Positions 8,648 through 16,980 of a stretch of 43,614 bases of DNA are shown here, in pieces (position 1 is the stretch's first letter; each line of letters begins with the position of its first letter). The DNA lies in the IMG/VR virus record IMGVR_UViG_3300044951_000465, positions 1-43,614 of that record; one strand, 5' to 3'. A model generated the notes under the pieces. It saw only the letters and a list, made by a program, of their open reading frames with translations. It was not told the DNA's origin and made no database searches. The stretch comes from a virus. Position numbers and translations under genes: made by a program.

Positions 8648-8676
8648 CCTATATAAGCGTTTGCTTATGCTGTCAC
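8648..8676 (-). promoter_or_regulatory. Candidate sigma-70 promoter for the replication block
   Basis: The minus strand reads GTGACA (8676-8671; 5 of 6 to TTGACA), a 17-base spacer, then TATAGG (8653-8648; 4 of 6 to TATAAT). Transcription would begin near 8641, about 200 bases before the 77-aa gene, giving a long leader. Confidence 0.4.
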
Positions 8677-8890
8677 ACTAAAGTTAAAGTGATCGATTTG
8701 TGTTTAGTGAACCAGCCAATAAAAACAACAACTTACACCAATGTTTAGTTAGTTAGGCTAGTAATATATGCCAGCTTTTTATTTTGCGTAGTGTTTGGCT
8801 GGCAATAAACTTAGCTAACCCCCAATGTTGTGTTGCAGTGCAATATACCCTATATGCTAAATCGGTAGCACACTGTTAGGTTGCTGAGCA

Positions 8891-8928
8891 AACTTGTAAA
8901 CATCTAGTCTACTGAATGTTTACAAGTT
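8891..8928. repeat. Perfect 13-bp inverted repeat
   Basis: AACTTGTAAACAT at 8891-8903 and its exact reverse complement at 8916-8928, separated by 12 bases. The AT-rich arms with no T-tract suggest a protein-binding site (operator or origin element) rather than a terminator. Confidence 0.75.
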
Positions 8929-9019
8929 AAAGACGATGTGCGGTGTGGTGTAAACAACTGGGCAAAACGGCCACAAAATTGCGTTATTGCAGCCCAGGAG
9001 ACGACCAGCAGCAGGGTTT

Positions 9020-9059
9020 GAGCAAGTGGGTAGCTATGGTAGCCTACCGCACTTTGCTC
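9020..9059 (-). terminator. Long hairpin after the last virion gene
   Basis: Seven bases after the stop codon of the 603-aa gene the transcript can fold GAGCAAAGTG / CACTTGCTC (one bulged A) with an inner GGTAG/CTACC stem. No U-tract follows on the minus strand, so it may be a 3' mRNA stabiliser or processing hairpin rather than an intrinsic terminator. Confidence 0.45.
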
Positions 9060-9065
9060 TATTGC

Positions 9066-10877
9066 TTAAAAACCGCTTTCAATTGGGTTGTTTCCACGTG
9101 TACCCGCTTGATTGGCACTTGAAATATTTGAATCTTCAGCGTTACCAAGGTGTTTCTTCTTCATATCGCTTATGAACTTCAAAGTTGACAGCTGAGCATC
9201 TGCCGTTTCTCTTCCAATACCGATACCTGTACGAGTACCACCTTGCATGATTTGGTCCAATAGTTCTGATGGAGCATTTCCACCAAAATCACTTGGCATG
9301 AAGTGTGAACTATCGCCGAAGTACCATCCTTTTCCAAATGGAGTTTTTGAGGCGCGCATTACTGTGCTAGGCAGACCTAAACCCATTGTATCTGCAACAG
9401 TTGCACCAATAGAACTTAAATGAAGTGTGCGATCAGGTACAGAACTTAAATCTTCTGCATTGCGGCGCATTAGTGCTAAAGTGTCAACTAGATCAGAATT
9501 ACCGTCAGGACCATATTGTTTAAGATACTTACGAACACGGTCTATCGCCTGAGTGTCTGCTTCATTTCCAATGATACTTGCTGTTTTAGGCGCACCTAAT
9601 TCTTCAACATTCCTTAGATTATGTGCGACATCAGACTTTCTCCAAGGAAGTACTTCTTTTTCCCAACGAGCAGTTGCGTCATTGTGCTCTTTAACAATAT
9701 TGGCATACTTAGATCTGGTACTAGGGGAACTATTCTGACCCCATGAATCAAAATCAGTTTTAGAACTCTTGTAAGCCTGTTTTGCATCTCCAACAGCATT
9801 CCCAACGATTTCTCCCTTGTTGACAAGGCTCTTTGCCCTTCCTTGTGCAGAACCGAGCATTTGTTGGATGCTTCTAAATTCATCGTAAGTTAGCGCACTG
9901 GGGTTATCTATGAAGTCGTTGAACTTCTCTATTTCTGAAGTCTTGTAATAAGAATCTTCAAATATTTTAGGATAATTCTTTCTAAGTTGAGAAGCCGCCA
10001 TATGCATATTGGGAGCGTCTATAAGTATGGTTGTCCTTCCTATCTTTTGTTTCACAGGAGCATAGATAGCGTCAGCATGTTGTCTAACCTTCTCATCAGT
10101 TGCTAAAACAGATTTCGTTACTTTGTTTACGCCAGTGTCACCATCTGGAACAATCAGTTTGCGAAGTTTTTCAGTGTTTTTATTATGCGCCCCATGACCA
10201 TAAGGAAGATTTGTAAGGAAGTTTTCACCAGAACGAATGAGAGTTCCTTCGTCAGGAGGTAGCAGATCACCTATGCCTGGTTTCAACCCCATATCTTTAG
10301 CAACTTTGTCAGCTTGTTGTGCTGATTTGTTACCCCACTTTCCAGCGAGTCCGGCCGCACCTTTACCAACGGTCTCGATTCCAGCGGAACCAATTGCTCC
10401 TCCTGCAAACCCTAGAGCGCCTTTTAGACCTCGCTCTGTAAGATCACCTGACGAAGTAAGAGCTTCGTAACCTCCTCCGATCAAACCGTTTAATCCTGCG
10501 CGACCTAACAATGTCTTCGCTGTACCACCCGGAATTGCTAACGAAGGCAGAACCTCACCTGCAAATTCACCGCCTTTGGCGTAGTAACGATTAGGAGATT
10601 GTTGATTAGCTATACCTTGATTCCAGTACTTATCGTTTTCTTCATCTTCCTTCTTAAGAGCAGCTCGTTCTTTATCTTTACCAAGTAACTTGTATCCTAG
10701 ATCTAGTACACCGTGCCCTGCTTTTGTGAGCCCTCTTCCCACACCAATGGCCCCAGCTTCACCTCCTGAATACCCCTTGGCATATTCAGGAAGTTTAAAA
10801 GATTCAGGGTGTTCAGGGGATAAATCTTCAGAAGAAGGGCCGAAATTGTCTTCGTAGATTGGAGAAAAGTCGCTCAT
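9066..10877 (-). CDS. Large internal virion/DNA-ejection protein candidate
   Basis: A 603-aa protein. Its N-terminal third is rich in Gly and Ala with amphipathic/hydrophobic glycine-zipper-like stretches (about residues 118-180, many GLxG, GAxG), which suits a membrane-penetrating ejection protein; the rest is predicted helical and hydrophilic. It is the last of a run of five large proteins directly after the tail genes, the usual place of ejection proteins in short-tailed phages. Its start overlaps the stop of the 538-aa gene. No enzymatic motif was found, so this is a position- and composition-based call. Confidence 0.55.
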   Translation of the reverse strand: MSDFSPIYEDNFGPSSEDLSPEHPESFKLPEYAKGYSGGEAGAIGVGRGLTKAGHGVLDLGYKLLGKDKERAALKKEDEENDKYWNQGIANQQSPNRYYAKGGEFAGEVLPSLAIPGGTAKTLLGRAGLNGLIGGGYEALTSSGDLTERGLKGALGFAGGAIGSAGIETVGKGAAGLAGKWGNKSAQQADKVAKDMGLKPGIGDLLPPDEGTLIRSGENFLTNLPYGHGAHNKNTEKLRKLIVPDGDTGVNKVTKSVLATDEKVRQHADAIYAPVKQKIGRTTILIDAPNMHMAASQLRKNYPKIFEDSYYKTSEIEKFNDFIDNPSALTYDEFRSIQQMLGSAQGRAKSLVNKGEIVGNAVGDAKQAYKSSKTDFDSWGQNSSPSTRSKYANIVKEHNDATARWEKEVLPWRKSDVAHNLRNVEELGAPKTASIIGNEADTQAIDRVRKYLKQYGPDGNSDLVDTLALMRRNAEDLSSVPDRTLHLSSIGATVADTMGLGLPSTVMRASKTPFGKGWYFGDSSHFMPSDFGGNAPSELLDQIMQGGTRTGIGIGRETADAQLSTLKFISDMKKKHLGNAEDSNISSANQAGTRGNNPIESGF

Positions 10878-12490
10878 TTCTTCTTTCCTTTTTGGTAAGA
10901 ACTGATATAAGCGTCTATATCAGCAGAACCTCTGAACGATTTGGCAGCAAATTCGTTCCAATCACGTTCATTTGGCATTTTACCACCGTGCGAATCTGCC
11001 CATTCTTGCTTACTGATAGGAATCATCTGCCAAAGTGTTTTATCGGTACCTGGAACAGATACAAGCTTATAAGTCAACGCATGGCTGAAGTTCTTAGTAT
11101 CAGGAGTCCAATTGTCCATACGCTTTTCTTTGACGATATGTTTCTGCTTATTCTTCAACTGATCTTCTTGCAAAACTGACAAATAATTCAATAATCCTGT
11201 AAGTTTCAAGATACCTTGAGGATTGTTACGCAGATCCCCCAAAGATTTGAGAGTCGTTATCAAGTCAAGGTTAGATACAGCTGTTCCGGAACCCAGAGCC
11301 TTGATCTTTTCACGTGCCACATTCATAAGATTACCGAAGTAAGCTTGGTCATTTGAACTAGATTGTGCGATCTTTTGCTCAGGATCAAAATAGTTTACGA
11401 AACCGCCTAGCTCGGATTTAAACTCGTGCAATGGACCAGTGTTCAATTTACCACTCAGAACCATCGATTCCATAGGAACTATATTCTTACGCATAGCTCC
11501 GTGCTGAGTAATTGCTTCAGGTATGACCTTGCCCGCTTCTTCAGAAGCCAACTTACCCGCTTCACCTTCATATTCAGCAGCATGTTTCAATTGTGCAGGA
11601 GTTTGTAAAGGTGGAAGCCCTGATACAGTAGCCATTTTATCAACAGAAGCTGTTTGCCTAGGTGTACCTTGATAAGCGGGTGCAGTGGGGACAGTCAACC
11701 GTTGTTTTTGTTCAAGTAGAGTCGCTTTTGTGGTAGGGGAAATCCCAGGGCGTGCCAACTCCTTATCAATCTGTTGTATATCTAACGCTTGATATGTTTC
11801 ATCAGTTTTTGGAAGAAGTTTCTGATCAGCAACCAGAGTAGTTGCGTTACCGTTTTCATTGATGTACCGTTCTACCTCTTCTGGTCCATACTTGAAGATT
11901 ATATCGTGAGCTGTTTTGTCTGCATAGTTTGCAGCTTCTTTATCGTCCCCACCTTGTTTTAAGCGTTCAGTCAAGAGGATATTACGCAAAATAGATTTTT
12001 GACGTTGTTGCATGACGCCAGGAATAACGAGTTTTTGTTCACCCGTAACTTTGTTTATGCGATAAAAACCTGTATCTGGAGCCCCATGGACAACCCAATC
12101 GTCTTTACTACTGTTGACGTTTTTAGCGACCTTTGAATACATCTTATCAAAGGTATCTAGATCTAGGTTTTTAAGAACCGCTTCTTCTCTTCCGAGTTTG
12201 TGCTTAAACAGCCATTCTTTTTGTGCTTGTTCTGCTTCACTGCCTCTGGCAACGGAATATGCTGCGTTTGTCGGGGCGTCGTTGTTGAACATTCCCCTGA
12301 CCTTGGCTTGGAAAGGCGTTTCTTTTAAACGAGGGTCTTCATCGTAGGCTCGTTTGATTCCACCCATAGCGTCGTTGCGTTGTTGTATCCAGCTAGGCAA
12401 TTCGGCCAGAAGCTGTTTGATTTCATCTGGCATGCTTGCAGTAGGATCAGTTGCACCAAGATTAGCGACAGGGGTCAGCATGTTGTCCAT
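10874..12490 (-). CDS. Internal virion protein candidate, mostly helical
   Basis: A 538-aa hydrophilic protein, rich in Lys, Glu, Gln and Ala, with no membrane segment and several probable long helices (for example about residues 90-130 and 420-460). It lies between two other putative ejection proteins and overlaps the next gene by ATGA. It ends in a basic tail (YQKGKKK). I do not recognise a catalytic domain. By size and position it is probably packaged in the capsid and ejected with the DNA, but a tail-associated role is also possible. Confidence 0.5.
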   Translation of the reverse strand: MDNMLTPVANLGATDPTASMPDEIKQLLAELPSWIQQRNDAMGGIKRAYDEDPRLKETPFQAKVRGMFNNDAPTNAAYSVARGSEAEQAQKEWLFKHKLGREEAVLKNLDLDTFDKMYSKVAKNVNSSKDDWVVHGAPDTGFYRINKVTGEQKLVIPGVMQQRQKSILRNILLTERLKQGGDDKEAANYADKTAHDIIFKYGPEEVERYINENGNATTLVADQKLLPKTDETYQALDIQQIDKELARPGISPTTKATLLEQKQRLTVPTAPAYQGTPRQTASVDKMATVSGLPPLQTPAQLKHAAEYEGEAGKLASEEAGKVIPEAITQHGAMRKNIVPMESMVLSGKLNTGPLHEFKSELGGFVNYFDPEQKIAQSSSNDQAYFGNLMNVAREKIKALGSGTAVSNLDLITTLKSLGDLRNNPQGILKLTGLLNYLSVLQEDQLKNKQKHIVKEKRMDNWTPDTKNFSHALTYKLVSVPGTDKTLWQMIPISKQEWADSHGGKMPNERDWNEFAAKSFRGSADIDAYISSYQKGKKK

Positions 12491-12499
12491 TTGTAATCC

Positions 12500-13438
12500 T
12501 TACTGAGTTGTTCCAGGGGCGATACCTGCCAGTTGTTCAGTCAACCAAGAATAAAGCGCAGAGTTCGGATCGGCAGACGTGGTGTTGACTTGCTGTGTTG
12601 TCGGATTTATTCCTGACTTGAGTTGGTTCAACACACCACCCATCTTGCCCATTGCATCAAGCGGCATATTCCAAGTGTTTTGCCAGTTGTTGAAATCGGC
12701 AGTCAAACCTTCTTGATTGACTGCTCTGTTCTGAGCACCCATGTTGAACGTATTGCTTAAATCGTTCCAGTTCTGCTGTCCTGCCTGCAATGCGCCAGTG
12801 TAAATATTTTGTCCAGCTTGCAATGCACCGTTTGCAGCGGCTTGTCCTGCGGTATTCCAGGCAAGGTTGTTTGTCGCAGCTTGGTTGTACGCTTGATTCA
12901 TTGCTGTACCCTGAGCATTGCTGATCGCCTGTTGATTATCCCTGATTGCACGATTTGTGAAATCACCATTACGTGTCGAGCCAAATTGACCATTTCCAGC
13001 AAACGTACTATTCACCCCAGGAAGAACATTTTCCATAAGGTTGCGATTGCCAAGTGTTGCGATCTGATCATTGACGCCAGACAAATAAGGGTTCAACTGT
13101 TGCTGCATTTTCGCAGGATCAAACACACCCAAACCAGCGGAGGCGGTGCCTGCGTTTTGCATCATGGTATTGCCAGCAGCATAGTTGTCACCCCATGCCC
13201 CGACTGCATTGGGTACTTGGTTCAACGCACTCTGTTGCAGAGGATCAATTCCAGCACTCATTTGTCCAGTGTAACCACCCGTCATGCCGGTGGTCGGATT
13301 GATCATGCTGTTGTAGTAGTCTTGTAGGAAGCCTCCAAACTGCTGACTCGGGGCAGTTACATACCCCGGCATCGTATAGGAGGTGGCGATATTATTAACC
13401 GTCCCAGGTTGTGCGACTGTTGTAGTTGTATCGGCCAT
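12500..13438 (-). CDS. Conserved virion protein, ejection-protein-like, Gln/Asn/Ala-rich
   Basis: A 312-aa protein rich in Gln, Asn, Ala and Gly. The middle has 'NPYLSGVNDQIATLGNRNLMENVLPGVN...GQFGSTRNGDF...RAIRDNQ', a pattern I recognise from structural proteins of other podovirus-like phages; the following Ala/Gln heptad-rich region (about residues 165-225) is probably an extended helix. It is typical of internal virion or tail-needle-associated proteins. It follows the 205-aa gene with no gap and has no membrane segment. The exact role is unknown. Confidence 0.6.
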   Translation of the reverse strand: MADTTTTVAQPGTVNNIATSYTMPGYVTAPSQQFGGFLQDYYNSMINPTTGMTGGYTGQMSAGIDPLQQSALNQVPNAVGAWGDNYAAGNTMMQNAGTASAGLGVFDPAKMQQQLNPYLSGVNDQIATLGNRNLMENVLPGVNSTFAGNGQFGSTRNGDFTNRAIRDNQQAISNAQGTAMNQAYNQAATNNLAWNTAGQAAANGALQAGQNIYTGALQAGQQNWNDLSNTFNMGAQNRAVNQEGLTADFNNWQNTWNMPLDAMGKMGGVLNQLKSGINPTTQQVNTTSADPNSALYSWLTEQLAGIAPGTTQ

Positions 13439-13439
13439 A

Positions 13440-14057
13440 TTATCCTCTCGACATTCCTAGATTAGTAGGTGAATAGATACCGTTTGTTGCAGGTGTCACT
13501 TGTTGAGCAGTAACTTTCGGCACACCGAAAATGGTTCCTTGTGGTGTTGCCCCCGCTCTAGCAGAATCACCCCGATTTATTGTTGCCATTATAGCGTTTT
13601 TACCCGCATTATTTGCGCTACTTGCTTGCTTACTCTTAATACCGGCAATAATGGCACTCATCAACAATTGAGCATTCTTATCCCCACCAACCGCTTTTGA
13701 AAGCGCGTCTTTGACTGTTTTAAGTATTCCCGAATTTGAACTAGAACTTGTAGAAGCTGAACCCTCTCCACCGAAGCCAAATAAGTTCAATATATCTGAT
13801 TGACTTGCATCACTACCTAAATCTGGAAACAACGTCTGTGACAGATCGGACGTAGGGCGGTAACCTGCTCCCCAATTATCCGGGTTCAATAGGGCTGAAT
13901 TCGGGTCACCCAACATTGACCACGGGTCGCTTTGCATAGATATGCCGTCGAGATCAATCTCACCCTGCATATCCTGAATAGTACCCAACATGTCTCCGAA
14001 ATCAATCTCACCCTGCATATCACTAATGTCACCTAACATGTCTTCCATCCAACCCAT
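13440..14057 (-). CDS. Virion-associated hypothetical protein sharing a C-terminal module with its neighbour
   Basis: A 205-aa protein. The N-terminus carries two tandem copies of about 17 residues (DMLGDISDMQGEID-F-G then DMLGTIQDMQGEID), encoded by a DNA repeat at about 13955-14050. The C-terminal 80 residues (LLMSAIIAGIKSKQASSANNAG...TIFGVPK...GIYSPTNLGMSRG) match in order the C-terminus of the adjacent 973-aa protein (SLIMAGLSSYQAGSANDVG...TIFGRPN...GMYVPSLTLGLNR). This suggests a duplicated virion-targeting or assembly module. It lies two bases from that gene. Function unknown. Confidence 0.65.
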   Translation of the reverse strand: MGWMEDMLGDISDMQGEIDFGDMLGTIQDMQGEIDLDGISMQSDPWSMLGDPNSALLNPDNWGAGYRPTSDLSQTLFPDLGSDASQSDILNLFGFGGEGSASTSSSSNSGILKTVKDALSKAVGGDKNAQLLMSAIIAGIKSKQASSANNAGKNAIMATINRGDSARAGATPQGTIFGVPKVTAQQVTPATNGIYSPTNLGMSRG

Positions 14058-14058
14058 A

Positions 14059-16980
14059 TCACACCACCTTTCTGTTTAAGCCTAATGTCAAACTAGGAAC
14101 ATACATCCCGTTATTCGTAGTTTGGTAGCCGTTGTTCGTAACTTGAGAGAGTGCCCCGTTAGGTCTTCCAAATATTGTATTTGTTGCCGGTGCAATTGTC
14201 GTATCTGTATTCGCATTATTCAAAAGATCACTTATCGCAGCGTCACCTACGTCATTTGCAGAACCTGCTTGGTAGCTACTCAACCCCGCCATGATCAACG
14301 ATTTTATCGACGGGTCCAAGGAATCCCACCAACTTCCAAACGTACCTGTTGTCGGAGGTGTCGTCGTTGTCGGAGGTGTCGTCGTTGTCGGAGGTGTCGT
14401 CGTCGTAGGAGGCGTAGTCGTCGTTGTCGGAGGTGTCGTCGTTGTCGTAGGTGGCGTGACGGTTGTCGTAGGTGGTGTGACAATCGGATCGGTTGTAGTT
14501 ACCGGGTCAGGAACTGTTGGGTCAGGGAACGTCGGATCGGGATACCATGTGTCCGGCGTCGGTGTAACAGTCGTGCTGAGATTGCCAAGAACACCTGTAC
14601 TGTAATCGACAGGGGCAGGGTCAGGGAATGACGGTTCAAACGTAGGATCAGGATACCATGTGTCTGGGGTCGGAGTTGTGGTTCCGATTGTTGAATAGTC
14701 AGCACCACTGTAATCAGGCTTAAGGTCTTCAATCGGATACGTCGGTTCTACCGTGTAGTTAGGATTGAGGTCTTCAATAGGAGTTACATTGTTTATGTTG
14801 TAGTCAGGGGTGAAATCAGGGAAAGGGTCGTCTAGTCCATTTACCGTGCTTCCTTCAAAGTCTCCAACAGTGTCCCAATTAATGTCGTTAGCATCGGGTT
14901 TTTCCGTCATCCCTGCCAAAACACCTGCCGCAGCTTGAGAAGTAGTCGCGTTGTCATAAATATCAGGCAAATCTTGACCAAACGGATCGTTTACCGGGGT
15001 GTATGGATCGGCCATTTGTAACCAATCGGACGCATCGAGAGTACCACCGGGAGAAGTACCAAGAATGTCCAATGCACCACTGTCTGCCCAATTAGTGTCA
15101 TTACCATTGGCAACAGACGCAACCGAAGTAGTCTGTTCGTCAGGAGCAAAGTACTCAGGTTGTGGCGGGTCGATTGTTTCTACAATAGGTGGTGAATAAG
15201 GGTGTGTTGTGACCTCTCCTTGCCCGACTCCTGTGGCGGTATTGTATTCTTGGTCAGTCATGCCTTCCCGTTGATAGTCTTTGTCAAATGAACCGTCGAA
15301 GTTACCTGAATTTTGCGTAAGCCCGTAAGGATCATCACCACCAGTCAAATCGAAAATATCTGCCGCTTGCTGCCATTCGTAATCAACTGGCGTTTCAAAC
15401 AACCCTTTGGCAGCGTTCCAGACTTGACCAAGTGCATTCTTAGTTCCACTCTTAAGTGCTCCATTAATTACCGAATCAAGTATGTCAGCATTTCCGCCAG
15501 TTATGTTATTGCTGATACCACCAGTCAAACCGCCTGCTGCGCCGTTTATTGCAGAGTCTAAGATGCTGTTTCCAGTGCCACCTGTGGGCATCAGAGCATT
15601 TACCCCTTGGTTTACCCCTGCGCCCACCAGCGGAGCAGTAATACCTGCCAGTATACCCTGTCCTATATCTCCGTTTGCCGCACCTGTTAAACCGCCCAAC
15701 ACGCCGCTATTCACAGTGCTATTGGCGAGCGTATTCCCTAGACCAAGAGCTTCAAGCCCTGTCACAGCATTGCCTGCCAATGAACCATATTGACCTATGA
15801 CATCGGAAATTATGCTCGGAACACCATAGCTATTCGCTACCTGCGCCGCTATTTCACTAGCGTTCATGCCAAGATCGGCCAATTGCGTTGATTCGTTGAA
15901 TGCCCCACCTAAGTTACCGAAACCACCTGCTCCAGCAATTGCTGCCAATGCTCCGAGTGGATTACGTTCATCTATGGCGGTTGCCATTTGCATTGCGTAT
16001 CCAAGTGGAGCAAGCGGTGTGAACGATAGGATAGTTCCTATTATCCCGCCAAGGCCACCAAACATTGGATCGTGCACGTTGTTTTGTTGAACCATAGCAT
16101 CTGAGTAGCCTTCGGCCATCTTATTGCTTAACGTGCTTAGTGAAGGATATAACTTGGCTAATTCAGAACCTTTTACCAAAACTTGGTCGGAAATCTCACT
16201 TCCAGGAGTAACGACATCGGCTATATTTGGATTCATCCAAGCATACGGACTAGGCGAGTCCATCGAGTAGTCTTGTATGCTAAGACTATCTTTAAGATAG
16301 TCAGGTACGCTTTGAGCTTTTACGTTTACATTATCGTTAGCTGTCCCAACTGTAAGACCACCTAAACCTGCTTGTGATAACGCTGTGTTGATCCTGAATT
16401 GCTGGTCAGGAAAATACTCAGCTAAATCGTTTAGATAATTTATATAAGAATCTGAAGGTGTGTAGGAATCCAAACCCGCTTCATCTTTTCCAGATGTGTC
16501 TGTCCAAGTACCACCTGAACCAACACCTAAATCATAAGCATCGTTACCGTAGTCATCCTTAGCATAATTTACACCCATACCCACATTTCTGAAATTTCCA
16601 TTACCACTGGTATTTACAATCAAACCTGAATTTTGAATACCAGCATTGTATGCAGCATCGTAGTCTGGGGCAGTATATGTGGGATTACCTTCACCCCACA
16701 ATTTTGCTTCACGAGTAGGTCCAATCCAATTTAGATATTCGGTAGGCGATTGAAAGAACGTCTGTGGGTCAATTGTGTTGTAGTCGAAGCTATCTTTTGC
16801 CCCGTAGTATTGAGAAACAATAGGATCAGCCAACCAACTGTTTATTAGTGCTTGATACTGGTTTACAGGTTGTTGTTGAACAACGGGCTGTTGAGCAGGT
16901 AGTAATTCGGCCTCCCGTTGGGCGGCTTGTTGGGCGGCAATAGCTGCACTTCTACCAGAATTACGATGCGTTAAGCTCAT
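14059..16980 (-). CDS. 973-aa virion protein with Pro/Thr linker, ejection-protein candidate
   Basis: A 973-aa protein. The N-terminus is Gln/Ala-rich; residues about 310-530 form a long Gly/Ala/Leu-rich region with hydrophobic stretches (GLGGIIGTILSF, GGLTGGISNN), which suits membrane insertion or a packed core. Residues about 600-830 are acidic and Pro/Asp-rich with repeated TPTPDTWYPDPTF blocks. A PPTTTT repeat follows at about 834-876, then the C-terminal module shared with the 205-aa protein. It overlaps the nozzle gene by ATGA. It is probably an ejection or tail-associated protein; no catalytic motif was seen. Confidence 0.55.
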   Translation of the reverse strand: MSLTHRNSGRSAAIAAQQAAQREAELLPAQQPVVQQQPVNQYQALINSWLADPIVSQYYGAKDSFDYNTIDPQTFFQSPTEYLNWIGPTREAKLWGEGNPTYTAPDYDAAYNAGIQNSGLIVNTSGNGNFRNVGMGVNYAKDDYGNDAYDLGVGSGGTWTDTSGKDEAGLDSYTPSDSYINYLNDLAEYFPDQQFRINTALSQAGLGGLTVGTANDNVNVKAQSVPDYLKDSLSIQDYSMDSPSPYAWMNPNIADVVTPGSEISDQVLVKGSELAKLYPSLSTLSNKMAEGYSDAMVQQNNVHDPMFGGLGGIIGTILSFTPLAPLGYAMQMATAIDERNPLGALAAIAGAGGFGNLGGAFNESTQLADLGMNASEIAAQVANSYGVPSIISDVIGQYGSLAGNAVTGLEALGLGNTLANSTVNSGVLGGLTGAANGDIGQGILAGITAPLVGAGVNQGVNALMPTGGTGNSILDSAINGAAGGLTGGISNNITGGNADILDSVINGALKSGTKNALGQVWNAAKGLFETPVDYEWQQAADIFDLTGGDDPYGLTQNSGNFDGSFDKDYQREGMTDQEYNTATGVGQGEVTTHPYSPPIVETIDPPQPEYFAPDEQTTSVASVANGNDTNWADSGALDILGTSPGGTLDASDWLQMADPYTPVNDPFGQDLPDIYDNATTSQAAAGVLAGMTEKPDANDINWDTVGDFEGSTVNGLDDPFPDFTPDYNINNVTPIEDLNPNYTVEPTYPIEDLKPDYSGADYSTIGTTTPTPDTWYPDPTFEPSFPDPAPVDYSTGVLGNLSTTVTPTPDTWYPDPTFPDPTVPDPVTTTDPIVTPPTTTVTPPTTTTTPPTTTTTPPTTTTPPTTTTPPTTTTPPTTGTFGSWWDSLDPSIKSLIMAGLSSYQAGSANDVGDAAISDLLNNANTDTTIAPATNTIFGRPNGALSQVTNNGYQTTNNGMYVPSLTLGLNRKVV
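14351..14481. repeat. 18-21 bp minisatellite encoding PPTTTT repeats
   Basis: Seven imperfect copies of a unit like GTCGGAGGTGTCGTCGTT (plus strand), some extended by a GTC/GTT triplet. All lengths are multiples of three, so the frame is kept. It encodes the Pro/Thr linker in the 973-aa protein and is likely prone to copy-number change. Confidence 0.85.

Larger units (their letters stand above)
8443..9065. other. Non-coding regulatory region, candidate replication origin
   Basis: No gene with a ribosome site is seen across 623 bases between the virion and replication blocks. The region holds an AT-rich tract at about 8560-8576, a promoter candidate at 8648-8676, a 13-bp perfect inverted repeat at 8891-8928, GCCAGC/GCTGGC arms at 8770-8803, two related palindromic TTGCA-N-TGCA motifs (8609-8620 and 8832-8844) and a long hairpin next to the last virion gene. 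This density of dyads suits a control region or origin. The origin idea is inference only. Confidence 0.5.

Noticed and set aside
9614-9883. Second gene in another frame within the 603-aa gene
   Set aside because: No ribosome site and low-complexity translation; it is a shadow of the larger gene.
12809-13327. Long plus-strand frame of 172 codons
   Set aside because: It lies opposite a well-supported virion gene, has Cys/Ile/Thr-rich antisense composition and no ribosome site.
14122-14631. Plus-strand frames of Arg/Cys and Gly/Val repeats
   Set aside because: They are the reverse strand of the PPTTTT minisatellite within a well-supported minus-strand gene; no ribosome site.
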